A program made the position numbers and the translations under genes. A model generated the notes under the pieces. That model did no database searches and was not told where the DNA came from. It saw only the letters and a list, made by a program, of their open reading frames with translations. Below, one piece after another: positions 38,120 to 46,900 of a stretch of 64,000 bases of DNA. This stretch comes from Moritella sp. GTDB taxonomy: Bacteria > Pseudomonadota > Gammaproteobacteria > Enterobacterales > Moritellaceae. Each line of letters begins with the position of its first letter. Positions within the stretch are counted from its first letter, which is position 1. The DNA lies in NCBI RefSeq assembly GCF_013215705.1, contig NZ_JABSQR010000010.1:1-64000 (forward strand). Reading direction: 5' to 3'.

Positions 38120-38977
38120 TTATTTTGAATGATAATCACGGCAAGAAATTAGGGTATTCTCGATCAAGCTTGCCACTGTCATTGGACCAACACCACCTGG
38201 TACAGGGGTAATGAAAGAAGCGTTTTCTTTTGCTACTTCAAAGCCAACATCACCAACAAGTTTGCCATTTTCTAAACGGTTAATACCAACATCGATCACA
38301 ATTGCGCCTTTCTTGATCCACTCACCTGGAATAAAGTTAGGACGACCAACTGCAACTACAACTAAATCGGCACGGCGTACATGCGCTTCTAAGTCTTTAG
38401 TAAAGCGGTGACATGTTGTCGTTGTACAACCTGCAAGTAATAATTCAAGCGTCATTGGACGACCAACAATATTCGACGCACCGACTACAACAGCATCTAG
38501 ACCATGTAGGCCAACACCGGTTGATTCAAGTAACGTAATAATACCTTTAGGTGTGCAAGGACGTAATGCAGGGATACGTTGAGATAAACGACCTACGTTA
38601 TACGGGTGAAAACCATCAACATCTTTATCTGGGCGAATATGTTCCAACACAACCGTGGTATCAATATGCGCAGGTAAAGGCAGTTGCACTAATATTCCAT
38701 CAATCGTGGCATCTGCATTTAACTCATCAATTAATGCTAATAAAGCCTCTTGTGAGCAATCTCTTTCAAGATCGTAAGATTTAGAAACGAAGCCGACCTC
38801 TTCACAGGCACGACGTTTACTCCCAACATATACTTGTGATGCCGGATCGGCACCCACTAAAATCACAGCAAGACCCGGGGCGCGTAATCCTTGTGCGGTA
38901 CGCGTAGCCACTTCTTCAGCAACTTTCTGACGAACTTGCTGAGAAATATTTTTTCCATTAATGATTTGAGCAGTCAT
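38120..38977 (-). CDS. folD: Bifunctional methylenetetrahydrofolate dehydrogenase/cyclohydrolase
   Basis: The 285-residue enzyme interconverts 5,10-methylene- and 10-formyl-tetrahydrofolate. Family markers are the catalytic Lys/Tyr region ([18 protein letters not shown]), the signature [10 protein letters not shown], the [13 protein letters not shown] block and the NADP-binding [13 protein letters not shown]. The C-terminal [18 protein letters not shown] is intact. The gene reads leftward, convergent with the FKBP gene, a neighbourhood shared with cysS in many gammaproteobacteria. Confidence 0.97.
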   Translation of the reverse strand: MTAQIINGKNISQQVRQKVAEEVATRTAQGLRAPGLAVILVGADPASQVYVGSKRRACEEVGFVSKSYDLERDCSQEALLALIDELNADATIDGILVQLPLPAHIDTTVVLEHIRPDKDVDGFHPYNVGRLSQRIPALRPCTPKGIITLLESTGVGLHGLDAVVVGASNIVGRPMTLELLLAGCTTTTCHRFTKDLEAHVRRADLVVVAVGRPNFIPGEWIKKGAIVIDVGINRLENGKLVGDVGFEVAKENASFITPVPGGVGPMTVASLIENTLISCRDYHSK

Positions 38978-39133
38978 TGAGTTATATTCATCTCTAGGTT
39001 AGAAAGTTGCGCTATTTTCGCACTAAAACACCAGTTTGTCAGCAATTGATGTGGATAAATAATTATCTAATTGCAGTGACAAGCAGGGCGTATTTGGTTA
39101 TAAAGATGCTTTGAATTATTTAGGTAGATAACA

Positions 39134-39727
39134 GTGAAACACCAAGAGCATATTATTTCCGTTTTTGCAGACGTTGCAGCACCTTCAACCCGTTTAATTG
39201 ACAGTGCTACTGTTAATATCCAAAGCAAAGATGTCGTTATCATGCAGCGTGCGCTGTTAGAAACAAACCCTAAATTTCGCCAGCTTATTCCCTATGTAGT
39301 GGTAAAGCAGGGTGACAAATACTTGGCATACGAACGTTCTAAATCCGGTGGTGAATCTCGTCTACATAACTTATTCAGTATCGGTATTGGTGGTCACGTT
39401 GATGCGGTTGATGCGGTTTATGATGAAAAAGGCGTATTCCAATTAACCGATACGTTACGTACCGGTATGTACCGTGAATTACATGAAGAGTTAGGCCTAA
39501 CTGAGAGTGATTTTCTTGGTATGACGACCATTGGTTACCTTTCTAAAGATCTAACCCCCGTTGATGAAGTACATCTAGGTATAGTATTGGTTGCTGAAGT
39601 GCACGCAGATCTTGTTGTAACCAGTAAAGAAGACGCGTTGAATTTAGCGGGTTTCTTAACTGCGGGTGAATTAGCTAAGCTAAATTTAGAGTCTTGGTCT
39701 GAAACTGTGGTTGCAGAGCTAGTATAA
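39134..39727 (+). CDS. Nudix-fold hydrolase-like protein
   Basis: The 197-residue protein has a Nudix-like core: GIGGHVDAVDAV leading through an insertion to the helix RTGMYRELHEELGLTESDF, which fits REUXEEXGU. The glycine-helix spacing is longer than in the classical 23-residue Nudix box because about 15 residues are inserted, so the substrate and even activity are uncertain. A GTG start is used (39134); the TAGGTAGA sequence upstream is a modest ribosome-binding site. It stands alone, divergent from folD and upstream of the tRNA array. Confidence 0.75.
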   Translation: MKHQEHIISVFADVAAPSTRLIDSATVNIQSKDVVIMQRALLETNPKFRQLIPYVVVKQGDKYLAYERSKSGGESRLHNLFSIGIGGHVDAVDAVYDEKGVFQLTDTLRTGMYRELHEELGLTESDFLGMTTIGYLSKDLTPVDEVHLGIVLVAEVHADLVVTSKEDALNLAGFLTAGELAKLNLESWSETVVAELV

Positions 39728-39895
39728 ATAGATTAGAACGCCGATAAGCAGGTTAATTTAGACCTGCTTTGTTATTGATTTGGATTACTATTTAGTAAAA
39801 AGTCTGCAATTAGCACTCAAATCGAGCATGTTGTGGTTATAATCTCGCTTGGTGTATAACTATTAGGCAGTTGTTTCTTCGGTTTAATAAACTAT

Positions 39896-39924
39896 TTGAC
39901 GCGAACAGAGCAACTCTGTAATAT
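39896..39924 (+). promoter_or_regulatory. Sigma-70 promoter of the tRNA array
   Basis: -35 TTGACG (39896-39901), a 17-base spacer and -10 TAATAT (39919-39924) are followed by a C-rich discriminator. Transcription would start about 30 bases before the first tRNA. Confidence 0.8.
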
Positions 39925-39959
39925 CCACCCTCGTTGACAGACGTTGTCTTCAACAAGTT

Positions 39960-40036
39960 CGGTGATTAGCGCAGCTTGGTAGCGCACCTGGTTTGGGACC
40001 AGGGGGTCAGAGGTTCGAATCCTCTATCACCGACCA
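39960..40036 (+). tRNA. tRNA-Pro (TGG), copy 1
   Basis: The 77-base cloverleaf has acceptor CGGTGAT/ATCACCG, anticodon loop TTTGGGA (TGG) and encoded CCA. Its sequence is identical to copy 2 at 40422-40498. It is the first gene of the array. Confidence 0.96.
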
Positions 40037-40038
40037 AT

Positions 40039-40115
40039 GACTCCTTAGCTCAGTTGGATAGAGCAACGGCCTTCTAAGCCGTAGGCCATAGGTTCGAATC
40101 CTATAGGGGTCACCA
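40039..40115 (+). tRNA. tRNA-Arg (TCT)
   Basis: The acceptor GACTCCT pairs with AGGGGTC (one G-T). The anticodon stem ACGGC/GCCGT encloses loop CTTCTAA, giving TCT. CCA is encoded. It starts two bases after the Pro copy 1 gene. Confidence 0.95.
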
Positions 40116-40184
40116 TATTTTAGATTAGTTTTGCTAATGCATTAATTTTTATTAATAGCCTAGCGAGATTAACAATAAGTTTGT

Positions 40185-40261
40185 GGCGGTTGTAGCTCAG
40201 TTGGTAGAGCCCCGGATTGTGATTCCGGTTGTCGAGGGTTCAATCCCCTTCAGTCGCCCCA
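40185..40261 (+). tRNA. tRNA-His (GTG)
   Basis: The acceptor GCGGTTG pairs with CAGTCGC. An extra G at position -1 (40185) faces the discriminator C, the hallmark of tRNA-His. The anticodon loop TTGTGAT gives GTG. CCA is encoded. Confidence 0.95.
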
Positions 40262-40332
40262 TATTTGATGACTCACTCAGGTGATGTTATCGACCCTTGT
40301 CAGTATTACCTGCTGATAAGTTGATAGTTAGT

Positions 40333-40417
40333 GCGGAAGTGGCGGAATTGGTAGACGCGCTAGATTTAGGTTCTAGTATTGCAAAGTGTGAGAGTTCAAG
40401 TCTCTCCTTCCGCACCA
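40333..40417 (+). tRNA. tRNA-Leu (TAG)
   Basis: This 85-base class II tRNA has a long variable arm (TATTGCAAAGTGTG region), acceptor GCGGAAG/CTTCCGC and anticodon loop TTTAGGT (TAG). CCA is encoded. Confidence 0.95.
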
Positions 40418-40421
40418 TGTT

Positions 40422-40498
40422 CGGTGATTAGCGCAGCTTGGTAGCGCACCTGGTTTGGGACCAGGGGGTCAGAGGTTCGAATCCTCTATCACCGACCA
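40422..40498 (+). tRNA. tRNA-Pro (TGG), copy 2
   Basis: It is identical over 77 bases to copy 1 at 39960-40036, with TGG anticodon and encoded CCA. It is the last gene of the array and is followed by a terminator. Confidence 0.96.
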
Positions 40499-40526
40499 CT
40501 TATTTTTCCAAGCAATTGGAATCTGG

Positions 40527-40555
40527 AAAAGCCTGCTCATTGAGCAGGCTTTTTT
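40527..40555 (+). terminator. Terminator of the tRNA array
   Basis: The stem AAAAGCCTGCTCA/TGAGCAGGCTTTT is followed by more T. Its core AGCCTGCT/AGCAGGCT is also used by the next terminator at 41027-41055. Confidence 0.93.
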
Positions 40556-40622
40556 CGTTTGACGTTTCTCAAAATCGTGCTACTTATTGTTTAAGTAAGC
40601 ATTTAACAACAAAGGCCTATTT

Positions 40623-40958
40623 ATGACTGACAATACACAATTTTTAGAAAAGCTAAACAATGACATCGACATCAAACTACAGTTCGTTGATTACGCTGAG
40701 TTAAAAGTAAATAAACATTTAGCTAAAGCAGACCAGCCAGAAACAAAACACTTTGCGATTAACATTGCATTGCTAGCGCTAGAAGAAGAGCAAAATACAG
40801 CGACTTACTCTGCGTTATTGAAGTTGTTAGTGGTACAGCTTGAAACTTACCTTACGCTACCTGTTAAAACTGTTGCTGATGATTTCCGAGCTGAAATGAC
40901 AGACAATATCACGCAAATAAACGCGCTTGTAGCTGAAGTAGAAGCTGCTGCGCTGTAA
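40623..40958 (+). CDS. Conserved-looking hypothetical protein, 111 residues
   Basis: The small acidic, helical, soluble protein (MTDNTQFLEKLNNDIDIKLQF at its start; high in Leu, Glu, Ala) has no motif I recognise and no signal peptide or membrane segment. The codon use looks like that of neighbouring genes, the frame is clean, and a terminator follows at 41027, so it is likely real. It lies alone between the tRNA array and the siderophore locus. No function is proposed. Confidence 0.65.
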   Translation: MTDNTQFLEKLNNDIDIKLQFVDYAELKVNKHLAKADQPETKHFAINIALLALEEEQNTATYSALLKLLVVQLETYLTLPVKTVADDFRAEMTDNITQINALVAEVEAAAL

Positions 40959-41026
40959 GGCTGTCTTAACTTGAATGTGGCGTCATATTTGAGTTGATGG
41001 TGTTAGTGCTAGTGAATAGAAAAATG

Positions 41027-41055
41027 AAAGCCTGCTGAGATAGCAGGCTTTTTTT
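41027..41055 (+). terminator. Terminator after the 111-residue hypothetical gene
   Basis: The stem AAAGCCTGCT/AGCAGGCTTT with a five-base loop is followed by TTTT. Confidence 0.92.
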
Positions 41056-41330
41056 GGTTGTAACTGTCTGTAATTCATAAATACTGTATGCCAAGTTACA
41101 TTGGACACAGATGCTGAGGCATCCATTACATCACTACATTTTAGGTTAAATTTAAGGTTCTCATAAACCTTGATTATCCCACCTGTTTGAATGCCAGACT
41201 AAGCAGACTTTTATTTTTATAAAATCAATGTGAAAATAAGAATGATTAGTGTTAACATCTTCACACTTTTGTAAAACAACAACATTTTAATGTGTTGTGA
41301 TCATAATTCTAACAAGCAGTGTTGTTTATC
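41056..41330. other. Intergenic region before the siderophore locus
   Basis: These 275 AT-rich bases have no ORF. They should contain the promoter of the exporter-importer operon. The only regulatory candidate is the Fur-box-like site listed at 41232-41250. Confidence 0.5.
41232..41250 (+). promoter_or_regulatory. Putative Fur box upstream of the exporter gene
   Basis: GAAAATAAGAATGATTAGT matches the classical 19-base Fur consensus at about 13 positions by my count. It lies 81 bases before the exporter ATG. It is weaker than the site at 52404-52418. Confidence 0.45.
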
Positions 41331-42983
41331 ATGAACGCGAAGTTAATTCTGTCTTTATTAAAAGGTGACTATTCAAAATTTATAGTCGCAATATTTCTCA
41401 GTGCTTTAAGTGCTGCAGCAGGTGTATCAGTTATCGCATTTATTAATGAAGCGATTAGTCGATTAAGTGTCGGTGCTGATTTTCCAATCACTTTATTTTT
41501 TGCTCTCATATTCTTATTATTTGGATTGAGTTATATCTCTCAATCTCAGATTACTCGGTTAGGTCATCGTGTTGTATATGAGCTAAGGCTGAGCATTAGT
41601 CGCAGATTAATGAATATGTCTGTTGAGCGGATTGATCAGTTAGGCCAGCCGACTATTCTTGCCACTTTAACCAAAGATATAACCGCTATCAGCCAAGCGT
41701 TTAATAGTTTACCTTTTGTTGTTTTTGGAGCATCGGTTGTATTATTTACGTATGGGTATTTGTTTTGGTTGTCTGCAACATTTTTTATCGCGACGCTTGT
41801 GATGAGTACGGTATCGATTATTTTCGGTCGCCGGTTAATGATGGCATCTCGTGATTATAAAAAACGAGTACGAGAAAATGATGACGTATTATTTGACAGT
41901 TATGATGCCATGCTGCGAGGCCGTAATGAGCTTAAATTAAGTCAAGAACGCCGTACGTCTTTTTATCACACTCAATTACAGACTTCAGCAGAACAAGCGA
42001 GAATCTTAGATACAAAAGCAGATCGACTTACAGTGCTTAATGGCAGTTGGATAAATACATCGGTCTTACTCTTGATTGCACTTGTTTTACTTATGCATAC
42101 CCAATTCCAGATTGGGACGTCGGAACAAGTGACGGGTTATGCACTGGCAATTCTGTTCTTGCGTTCGCCTTTAGCGGGATTTGTTGGTTCATTACCTGCG
42201 CTGATCATTGGTTCTGTCGCTTATGCCAAAGTATCATCGTTAGATTTAGCAGAAGACAACAATGAACTGAATTCACTTCCTGCACTTCAGACATCATGGA
42301 AAACACTTCAGCTAGACCAAGTTGAATATGATTACCCGAGTGAAGATGGCGAATCAGGCTTTGCTGTTGGGCCAATTAATTTAACGATTAATCAAGGTGA
42401 GTTGATTTTCTGGGTTGGTGGGAATGGCAGTGGTAAGTCAACTTGCGCACGCCTGCTTACCGGTTTATATAGCGCCCACCGTGGAACCATCACATTTTCT
42501 GATACTGTGATTAATGAAAATAATATGGATTGGTATCGTAATCATTTTTCTGTGGTATTTGCTGATTTTTATTTATTTAAGAATATTATTAATGAAAATG
42601 GGGTTAAGCCCGATCCAGAACTGGTTGAACACTACCTAACGAAACTCGCTTTAAATAATAAAGTTGAAGTTGTTGATGGTCGTCTTAGCACCACAGAATT
42701 ATCTCAAGGGCAACGCAAGCGTTTGGCATTATTATTAGCCTACCTTGAAGATCGCAGCATCATAGTACTTGATGAATGGGCTGCCGATCAGGATCCGACT
42801 TTCCGCCGTGTTTTTTATACCGAGTTATTGCCAGAGCTTAAAGCGCGCGGTAAAACGATTATCGCCATTACACATGACGATCATTACTTCCACCTGGCAG
42901 ATAAATTATACCGTGTTGATGCAGGGCAACTATCCCTCGTTAAAAATGATGTGAATGAACTAACTATGGAGCAAGCTAGCTAA
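41331..42983 (+). CDS. Cyclic-peptide/siderophore ABC exporter, PvdE/SyrD-type
   Basis: The fused permease-ATPase has about six transmembrane helices in residues 1-280 and a C-terminal ABC domain with Walker A VGGNGSGKST (about 363), signature LSQGQRKRLALLLAY and Walker B IIVLDEWAADQDP. The DEWAADQDP Walker B extension is typical of the PvdE/SyrD cyclic-peptide exporter family, which moves pyoverdine precursors and lipopeptides across the inner membrane. A GTG four codons upstream (41319) is also possible. The next gene starts on the last base of its stop codon (TAATG), so it heads an operon with the Yej-like importer. Confidence 0.9.
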   Translation: MNAKLILSLLKGDYSKFIVAIFLSALSAAAGVSVIAFINEAISRLSVGADFPITLFFALIFLLFGLSYISQSQITRLGHRVVYELRLSISRRLMNMSVERIDQLGQPTILATLTKDITAISQAFNSLPFVVFGASVVLFTYGYLFWLSATFFIATLVMSTVSIIFGRRLMMASRDYKKRVRENDDVLFDSYDAMLRGRNELKLSQERRTSFYHTQLQTSAEQARILDTKADRLTVLNGSWINTSVLLLIALVLLMHTQFQIGTSEQVTGYALAILFLRSPLAGFVGSLPALIIGSVAYAKVSSLDLAEDNNELNSLPALQTSWKTLQLDQVEYDYPSEDGESGFAVGPINLTINQGELIFWVGGNGSGKSTCARLLTGLYSAHRGTITFSDTVINENNMDWYRNHFSVVFADFYLFKNIINENGVKPDPELVEHYLTKLALNNKVEVVDGRLSTTELSQGQRKRLALLLAYLEDRSIIVLDEWAADQDPTFRRVFYTELLPELKARGKTIIAITHDDHYFHLADKLYRVDAGQLSLVKNDVNELTMEQAS

Positions 42984-44794
42984 TGGATATACAGCAATCT
43001 ATTCGTGGATTATTAGGGGGCGCGTTAGTTTTAATCGCAACATTTAGTCACCCGGTATTGGCCGAATATACCAGTCATGGTATCAGCTTGTATGGTGAAC
43101 CAAAGTATACCGAGAACTTTAGCAATTTTGATTATGCGAATCCTAATGCGCCTAAACAAGGTGAGTTGGTCATGGCGGAAATGGGAAGCTTTGATTCTTT
43201 ACATCAATTTATCGATTTAGGTAAAAAGCCGAGAGGATTATTCTGGCTTTATGATCGCTTAACTGTTCGTGGTCACGATAAAGATGAGATTAAAACCCGT
43301 TATGGTTGGTTAGCTGAAAAGATGACAATTGCGGATGATTATTCTTCAGTTATTTACTTTTTAAGAAAAGAAGCAAAGTTTAGTGACGGTTATCCTGTTA
43401 CTGCTGAAGATGTGGCGTACTCGCTAAATCTGTATCGTGAAAGTGGTTTAAGTAATATTAAATCACGTTTTAAAATGGTTAAGTCGGTTGAAGTTATTGA
43501 CCCTTTAACGGTAAAAATTAATTTTGGTGGTGATGGTAGCCGCTTACAAATCTTAAACTCGGGTAACTTACCTGTATTGCCAAAGCATATCTGGCAACAT
43601 AAAGACTTTACGCAGCCATCGCTTGATATACCCATTGGTTCAGGCCCTTATAAAGTAACCTCTGTGGATCCTGGTCGTGGGATCGTGTATGAATTAAGAG
43701 ATGATTATTGGGGTAAAAACGTACCTGTCAATAAGGGGAAATATAACTTTAAGAATATCAAAGTCGAGTATTTCCGCGATCGTAATGCAGCAGTGCAAGC
43801 GCTTAAAACCAACGATGTAAATTATATTGCTGAAACCAATTTATTACGCTGGAATAAGTTATATCAAGGTGACGTGTTTGACTCTGGAACGGTTGTTAAA
43901 GATAAGATTAATTACGACGCCCCTTCTTTTGTTACAGCGATGGTATTTAATTTAAGACAAGCTAAATTTGCTGACCGCAGAACGCGAGAAGCCTTGGTTA
44001 CTGCGTTTGATTTTGAGTGGTTAAATAAAAAAGCATTTAATAATCAATATACTCGAGCTACAAGCCTGTTTAATAATAGTTTCTTGGCTGCAGAGGGATT
44101 ACCCACCGCACAGGAAAAAGCGATATTAACCCCCTTGTCTGCGCAATTGCCGGAACAGGTATTATCAAGTGAATTTACACTACCAAGCACGGATGGTTCA
44201 GGTCGTAACCGTAATAATTTATTAACAGCACAAACCTTATTAAAAGAGGCCGGTTGGAAAGTTAAACATAATAAGTTGGTCCATAGTGTGACGGGCGAGG
44301 TGATGACGATTAACTTCTTATTACCATCACCAACCATGAAACCTGCGATTGGCGCTTATATTCAAACACTGAAAAAATTGGGTATTAGCTCAAACATAAC
44401 AATCAAAACAGGTACTGAATATTACAAATTATTAATGCAACGTCAGTTTGATATGACCCCTAGTCAATATAAGGTTCGAATTCCGCCAAATACTGAGTTA
44501 CGTTCATCACTTAAATCTGAATTTGCGGGTGTTGCTTCAAGTTATAATATCAGTGGTATTCAAGATCCTGCCGTTGATAACCTTGTCGAAGGACTTGTTC
44601 AGTCAGACAGTTATGTGGATACGCAAGCCTACGGGCGCGCATTAGATCGGGTATTGAAATGGAATTATTACTATTTACCACTGTGGGCGCGTAACTTTCA
44701 ATTAGTTGCTTATCAGCACTATATTGAAAAACCGTTACAAGCACCAAAATATGGTTATGAAGTTGAATTCTGGTGGGATGAGCGCTCGAAGTAA
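42983..44794 (+). CDS. Extracellular peptide-binding protein, YejA-like
   Basis: The 603-residue family 5 solute-binding protein has a signal peptide (LVLIATFSHPVLAEY) and the YejA-like opening HGISLYGEPKYTENFSNFDYANPNAPKQGEL. Core features include SDGYPVTAEDVAYSL, GSGPYKV and the C-terminal YYLPLWARNFQL. YejA of E. coli is part of the YejABEF importer that takes up microcin C and peptides. Here the gene starts overlapping the exporter stop and is followed one base later by a YejB-like permease. By context it probably binds the ferric siderophore or its peptide fragments in the periplasm; that is inference. Confidence 0.88.
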   Translation: MDIQQSIRGLLGGALVLIATFSHPVLAEYTSHGISLYGEPKYTENFSNFDYANPNAPKQGELVMAEMGSFDSLHQFIDLGKKPRGLFWLYDRLTVRGHDKDEIKTRYGWLAEKMTIADDYSSVIYFLRKEAKFSDGYPVTAEDVAYSLNLYRESGLSNIKSRFKMVKSVEVIDPLTVKINFGGDGSRLQILNSGNLPVLPKHIWQHKDFTQPSLDIPIGSGPYKVTSVDPGRGIVYELRDDYWGKNVPVNKGKYNFKNIKVEYFRDRNAAVQALKTNDVNYIAETNLLRWNKLYQGDVFDSGTVVKDKINYDAPSFVTAMVFNLRQAKFADRRTREALVTAFDFEWLNKKAFNNQYTRATSLFNNSFLAAEGLPTAQEKAILTPLSAQLPEQVLSSEFTLPSTDGSGRNRNNLLTAQTLLKEAGWKVKHNKLVHSVTGEVMTINFLLPSPTMKPAIGAYIQTLKKLGISSNITIKTGTEYYKLLMQRQFDMTPSQYKVRIPPNTELRSSLKSEFAGVASSYNISGIQDPAVDNLVEGLVQSDSYVDTQAYGRALDRVLKWNYYYLPLWARNFQLVAYQHYIEKPLQAPKYGYEVEFWWDERSK

Positions 44795-44795
44795 T

Positions 44796-45848
44796 ATGCT
44801 TAATTTTTATTTTATTCGTCGTTTGCTGTTAGTATTTCCGACGCTGTTTATTATTATCTCGTTAAATTTCTTCTTGCTTCAGTGGTTGCCTGGTGGGCCT
44901 GTAGAGGCCGCCTTAGCCAAGCAGCAAGGTATTGATAGTTCTGCCAATGCGCTTTTCGATGAGACCGACCAAATAACTAATGGTCAGCTTATTGATGACC
45001 AGTTGCGAGACAAAATTGCGCGAGAATATGGTTTTGATAAGCCTATATGGCAACGCTATACTGAAACGCTCAGTCGTTATTTATCATTCGAATTAGGGAA
45101 CAGTTATTTTAGTAAGCGTCCTGTTACTGAATTAATTTTTTCTAAACTTCCAGTCTCTTTATCCTTGGGGTTTTGGACTTTGTTCCTAACCTATTTAATC
45201 GCAATACCATTAGGGGTGATGAAGGCGAATAAACAAGGTGGTATGTTTGATTCGACATCAAGCTTACTGCTGTTTATCGCTTATGCAGTGCCGACTTTTA
45301 TTATCGCTATTATGTTATTGATTTTATTTGCTGGTGGTGTTTTTAGCTGGTTTCCGCTACGGGGACTGGTTTCTGCAAATCATGCTGATTTATCCGTTAC
45401 AGGGCAGCTTCTCGATTACTTTTGGCATTTATGTTTACCTGTTGCAGCCTGTGTTGCCAGTGGATTGGCTTCGTTAACTGTCTTAACACGTAATTCTATT
45501 ATTGACCAAATGGCTCAACCTTATTTAGATACGGCTATTTGCATGGGGGAAAGTCGGACAAGCGCAATCTTCAATCATGTATTACCGAATAGTATGTTAG
45601 TGATCGTAGCTCGCTTACCTTCAGACTTACTGTCCATTTTTATTGGTGGCACCTTGCTTGTTGAAATTGTTTTTTCGCTAGATGGTGTTGCATTATTAGG
45701 TTTTGAGGCGCTATTGGAACGAGATTACCCTGTGGTATTAGGTATTCTATATTGCTATTCGTTACTGGGTCTTGTTCTGAATTTGGTTGGTGATTTGATA
45801 TATCGTTGGGTTGATCCACGCGTTGATTTTTCCGAGGTAAACGGATGA
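44796..45848 (+). CDS. ABC peptide transporter permease, YejB-like
   Basis: The 350-residue permease has six transmembrane helices. It has the N-terminal block MLNFYFIRRLLLVFPTLFIIISLNFFLLQWLPGGP type of DppB/YejB proteins, the YejB-specific insertion after the first helix (residues about 35-85) and the coupling motif near MGESRTSAIFNHVLPNS. The frame is open 30 codons further up inside the yejA-like gene, but MLNFYF is the natural start. It ends overlapping the next permease (ATGA). It forms the membrane channel with the YejE-like protein. Confidence 0.9.
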   Translation: MLNFYFIRRLLLVFPTLFIIISLNFFLLQWLPGGPVEAALAKQQGIDSSANALFDETDQITNGQLIDDQLRDKIAREYGFDKPIWQRYTETLSRYLSFELGNSYFSKRPVTELIFSKLPVSLSLGFWTLFLTYLIAIPLGVMKANKQGGMFDSTSSLLLFIAYAVPTFIIAIMLLILFAGGVFSWFPLRGLVSANHADLSVTGQLLDYFWHLCLPVAACVASGLASLTVLTRNSIIDQMAQPYLDTAICMGESRTSAIFNHVLPNSMLVIVARLPSDLLSIFIGGTLLVEIVFSLDGVALLGFEALLERDYPVVLGILYCYSLLGLVLNLVGDLIYRWVDPRVDFSEVNG

Positions 45849-46900
45849 TGGATATTAGCCAGGGTGATGTCAATTTGCCTGATAATTCAAAGAAGATCAG
45901 TCGTCGATTGAGTACACTAAAACGCGGTAAATACGCTGCGATTGTTTTTTTAATCTTGTTCTTTGTTAGCCTGTTTGCAGAATTAATCGCGAATGATAAA
46001 CCGCTACTTATTAGTTATAAGGGCGCGTTATTTTTTCCTATTCTAGTCAGTTATCCCGAAACTCAGTTTGGTGGCGATTTTGATTCAGAAGCAGACTATA
46101 CCGATCCTTTTTTGAGTGAACAGATTGCAAAGCAAGGCTGGGCGTTATGGCCGTTTGTGCATTACAGCTACAGTACCATTAATTATGAGCTGAGTTATCC
46201 GTCACCTCCAACATCCGAAAACTGGTTAGGATTGGATGATCAGGGGCGGGATGTGTTTGCACGGCTTCTTTATGGTATACGGATTAGTCTTGGTTTCTCC
46301 TTTTTTATTACTGTCAACATTGCCTTGTTAGCGTTAGTTGCAGGTACGTTACAAGGGTATTTTGGCGGGTTAGTCGATCTGTTTGGTCAGCGTGTTAGTG
46401 AAATTTGGGGCTCGGTCCCGGTGATGTTTGTGGTGATGATTGTATCAAGTCTTATTCAGCCGAGTTTCTTCACCTTAAGTATGATTCTAGCCTTGTTTGG
46501 TTGGCACTATTTAGCGCAGTTAGTGCGAGCTGAGGTATTAAGAACACGTCAGTTGGAATATATCCAGTCTGCACTCATTGTTGGTGTCCCTGATTGGCGG
46601 ATAATTTGGCGACACATTATGCCAAATGCACTTATTGCTACTTTAAGTAGTTTGCCGTTTGTATTTTCAGGGGCTTTAGGCTCGCTCATTACGTTAGATT
46701 TTCTGGGGTTCGGATTACCTGTCGGTTACCCTTCTTTGGGGGAGTTGATTTCGCAAGGTAAAAACAATTTGCATGCCCCTTGGTTAGGATTAACGGGCTG
46801 TGGTGCTATTTTACTTATTGTCACATTAGTGGTGTTGATGAGTGAAGCAATACAAGAATGGTTGAGCCCGTATAAGGATAAACATCATGCTGAAAGTTGA
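45845..46900 (+). CDS. ABC peptide transporter permease, YejE-like
   Basis: The 351-residue permease has an N-terminal helix (IVFLILFFVSLFAELIA) and a large periplasmic insertion with the YejE-like YPETQFGGDFDSEADYTDPF segment. The C-terminal five-helix core has the motif near EYIQSALIVGVPDWRIIWRHIMPNAL. It overlaps the YejB-like gene by four bases and the ATPase gene by 14, consistent with tight translational coupling of one transporter. Confidence 0.9.
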   Translation: MMDISQGDVNLPDNSKKISRRLSTLKRGKYAAIVFLILFFVSLFAELIANDKPLLISYKGALFFPILVSYPETQFGGDFDSEADYTDPFLSEQIAKQGWALWPFVHYSYSTINYELSYPSPPTSENWLGLDDQGRDVFARLLYGIRISLGFSFFITVNIALLALVAGTLQGYFGGLVDLFGQRVSEIWGSVPVMFVVMIVSSLIQPSFFTLSMILALFGWHYLAQLVRAEVLRTRQLEYIQSALIVGVPDWRIIWRHIMPNALIATLSSLPFVFSGALGSLITLDFLGFGLPVGYPSLGELISQGKNNLHAPWLGLTGCGAILLIVTLVVLMSEAIQEWLSPYKDKHHAES

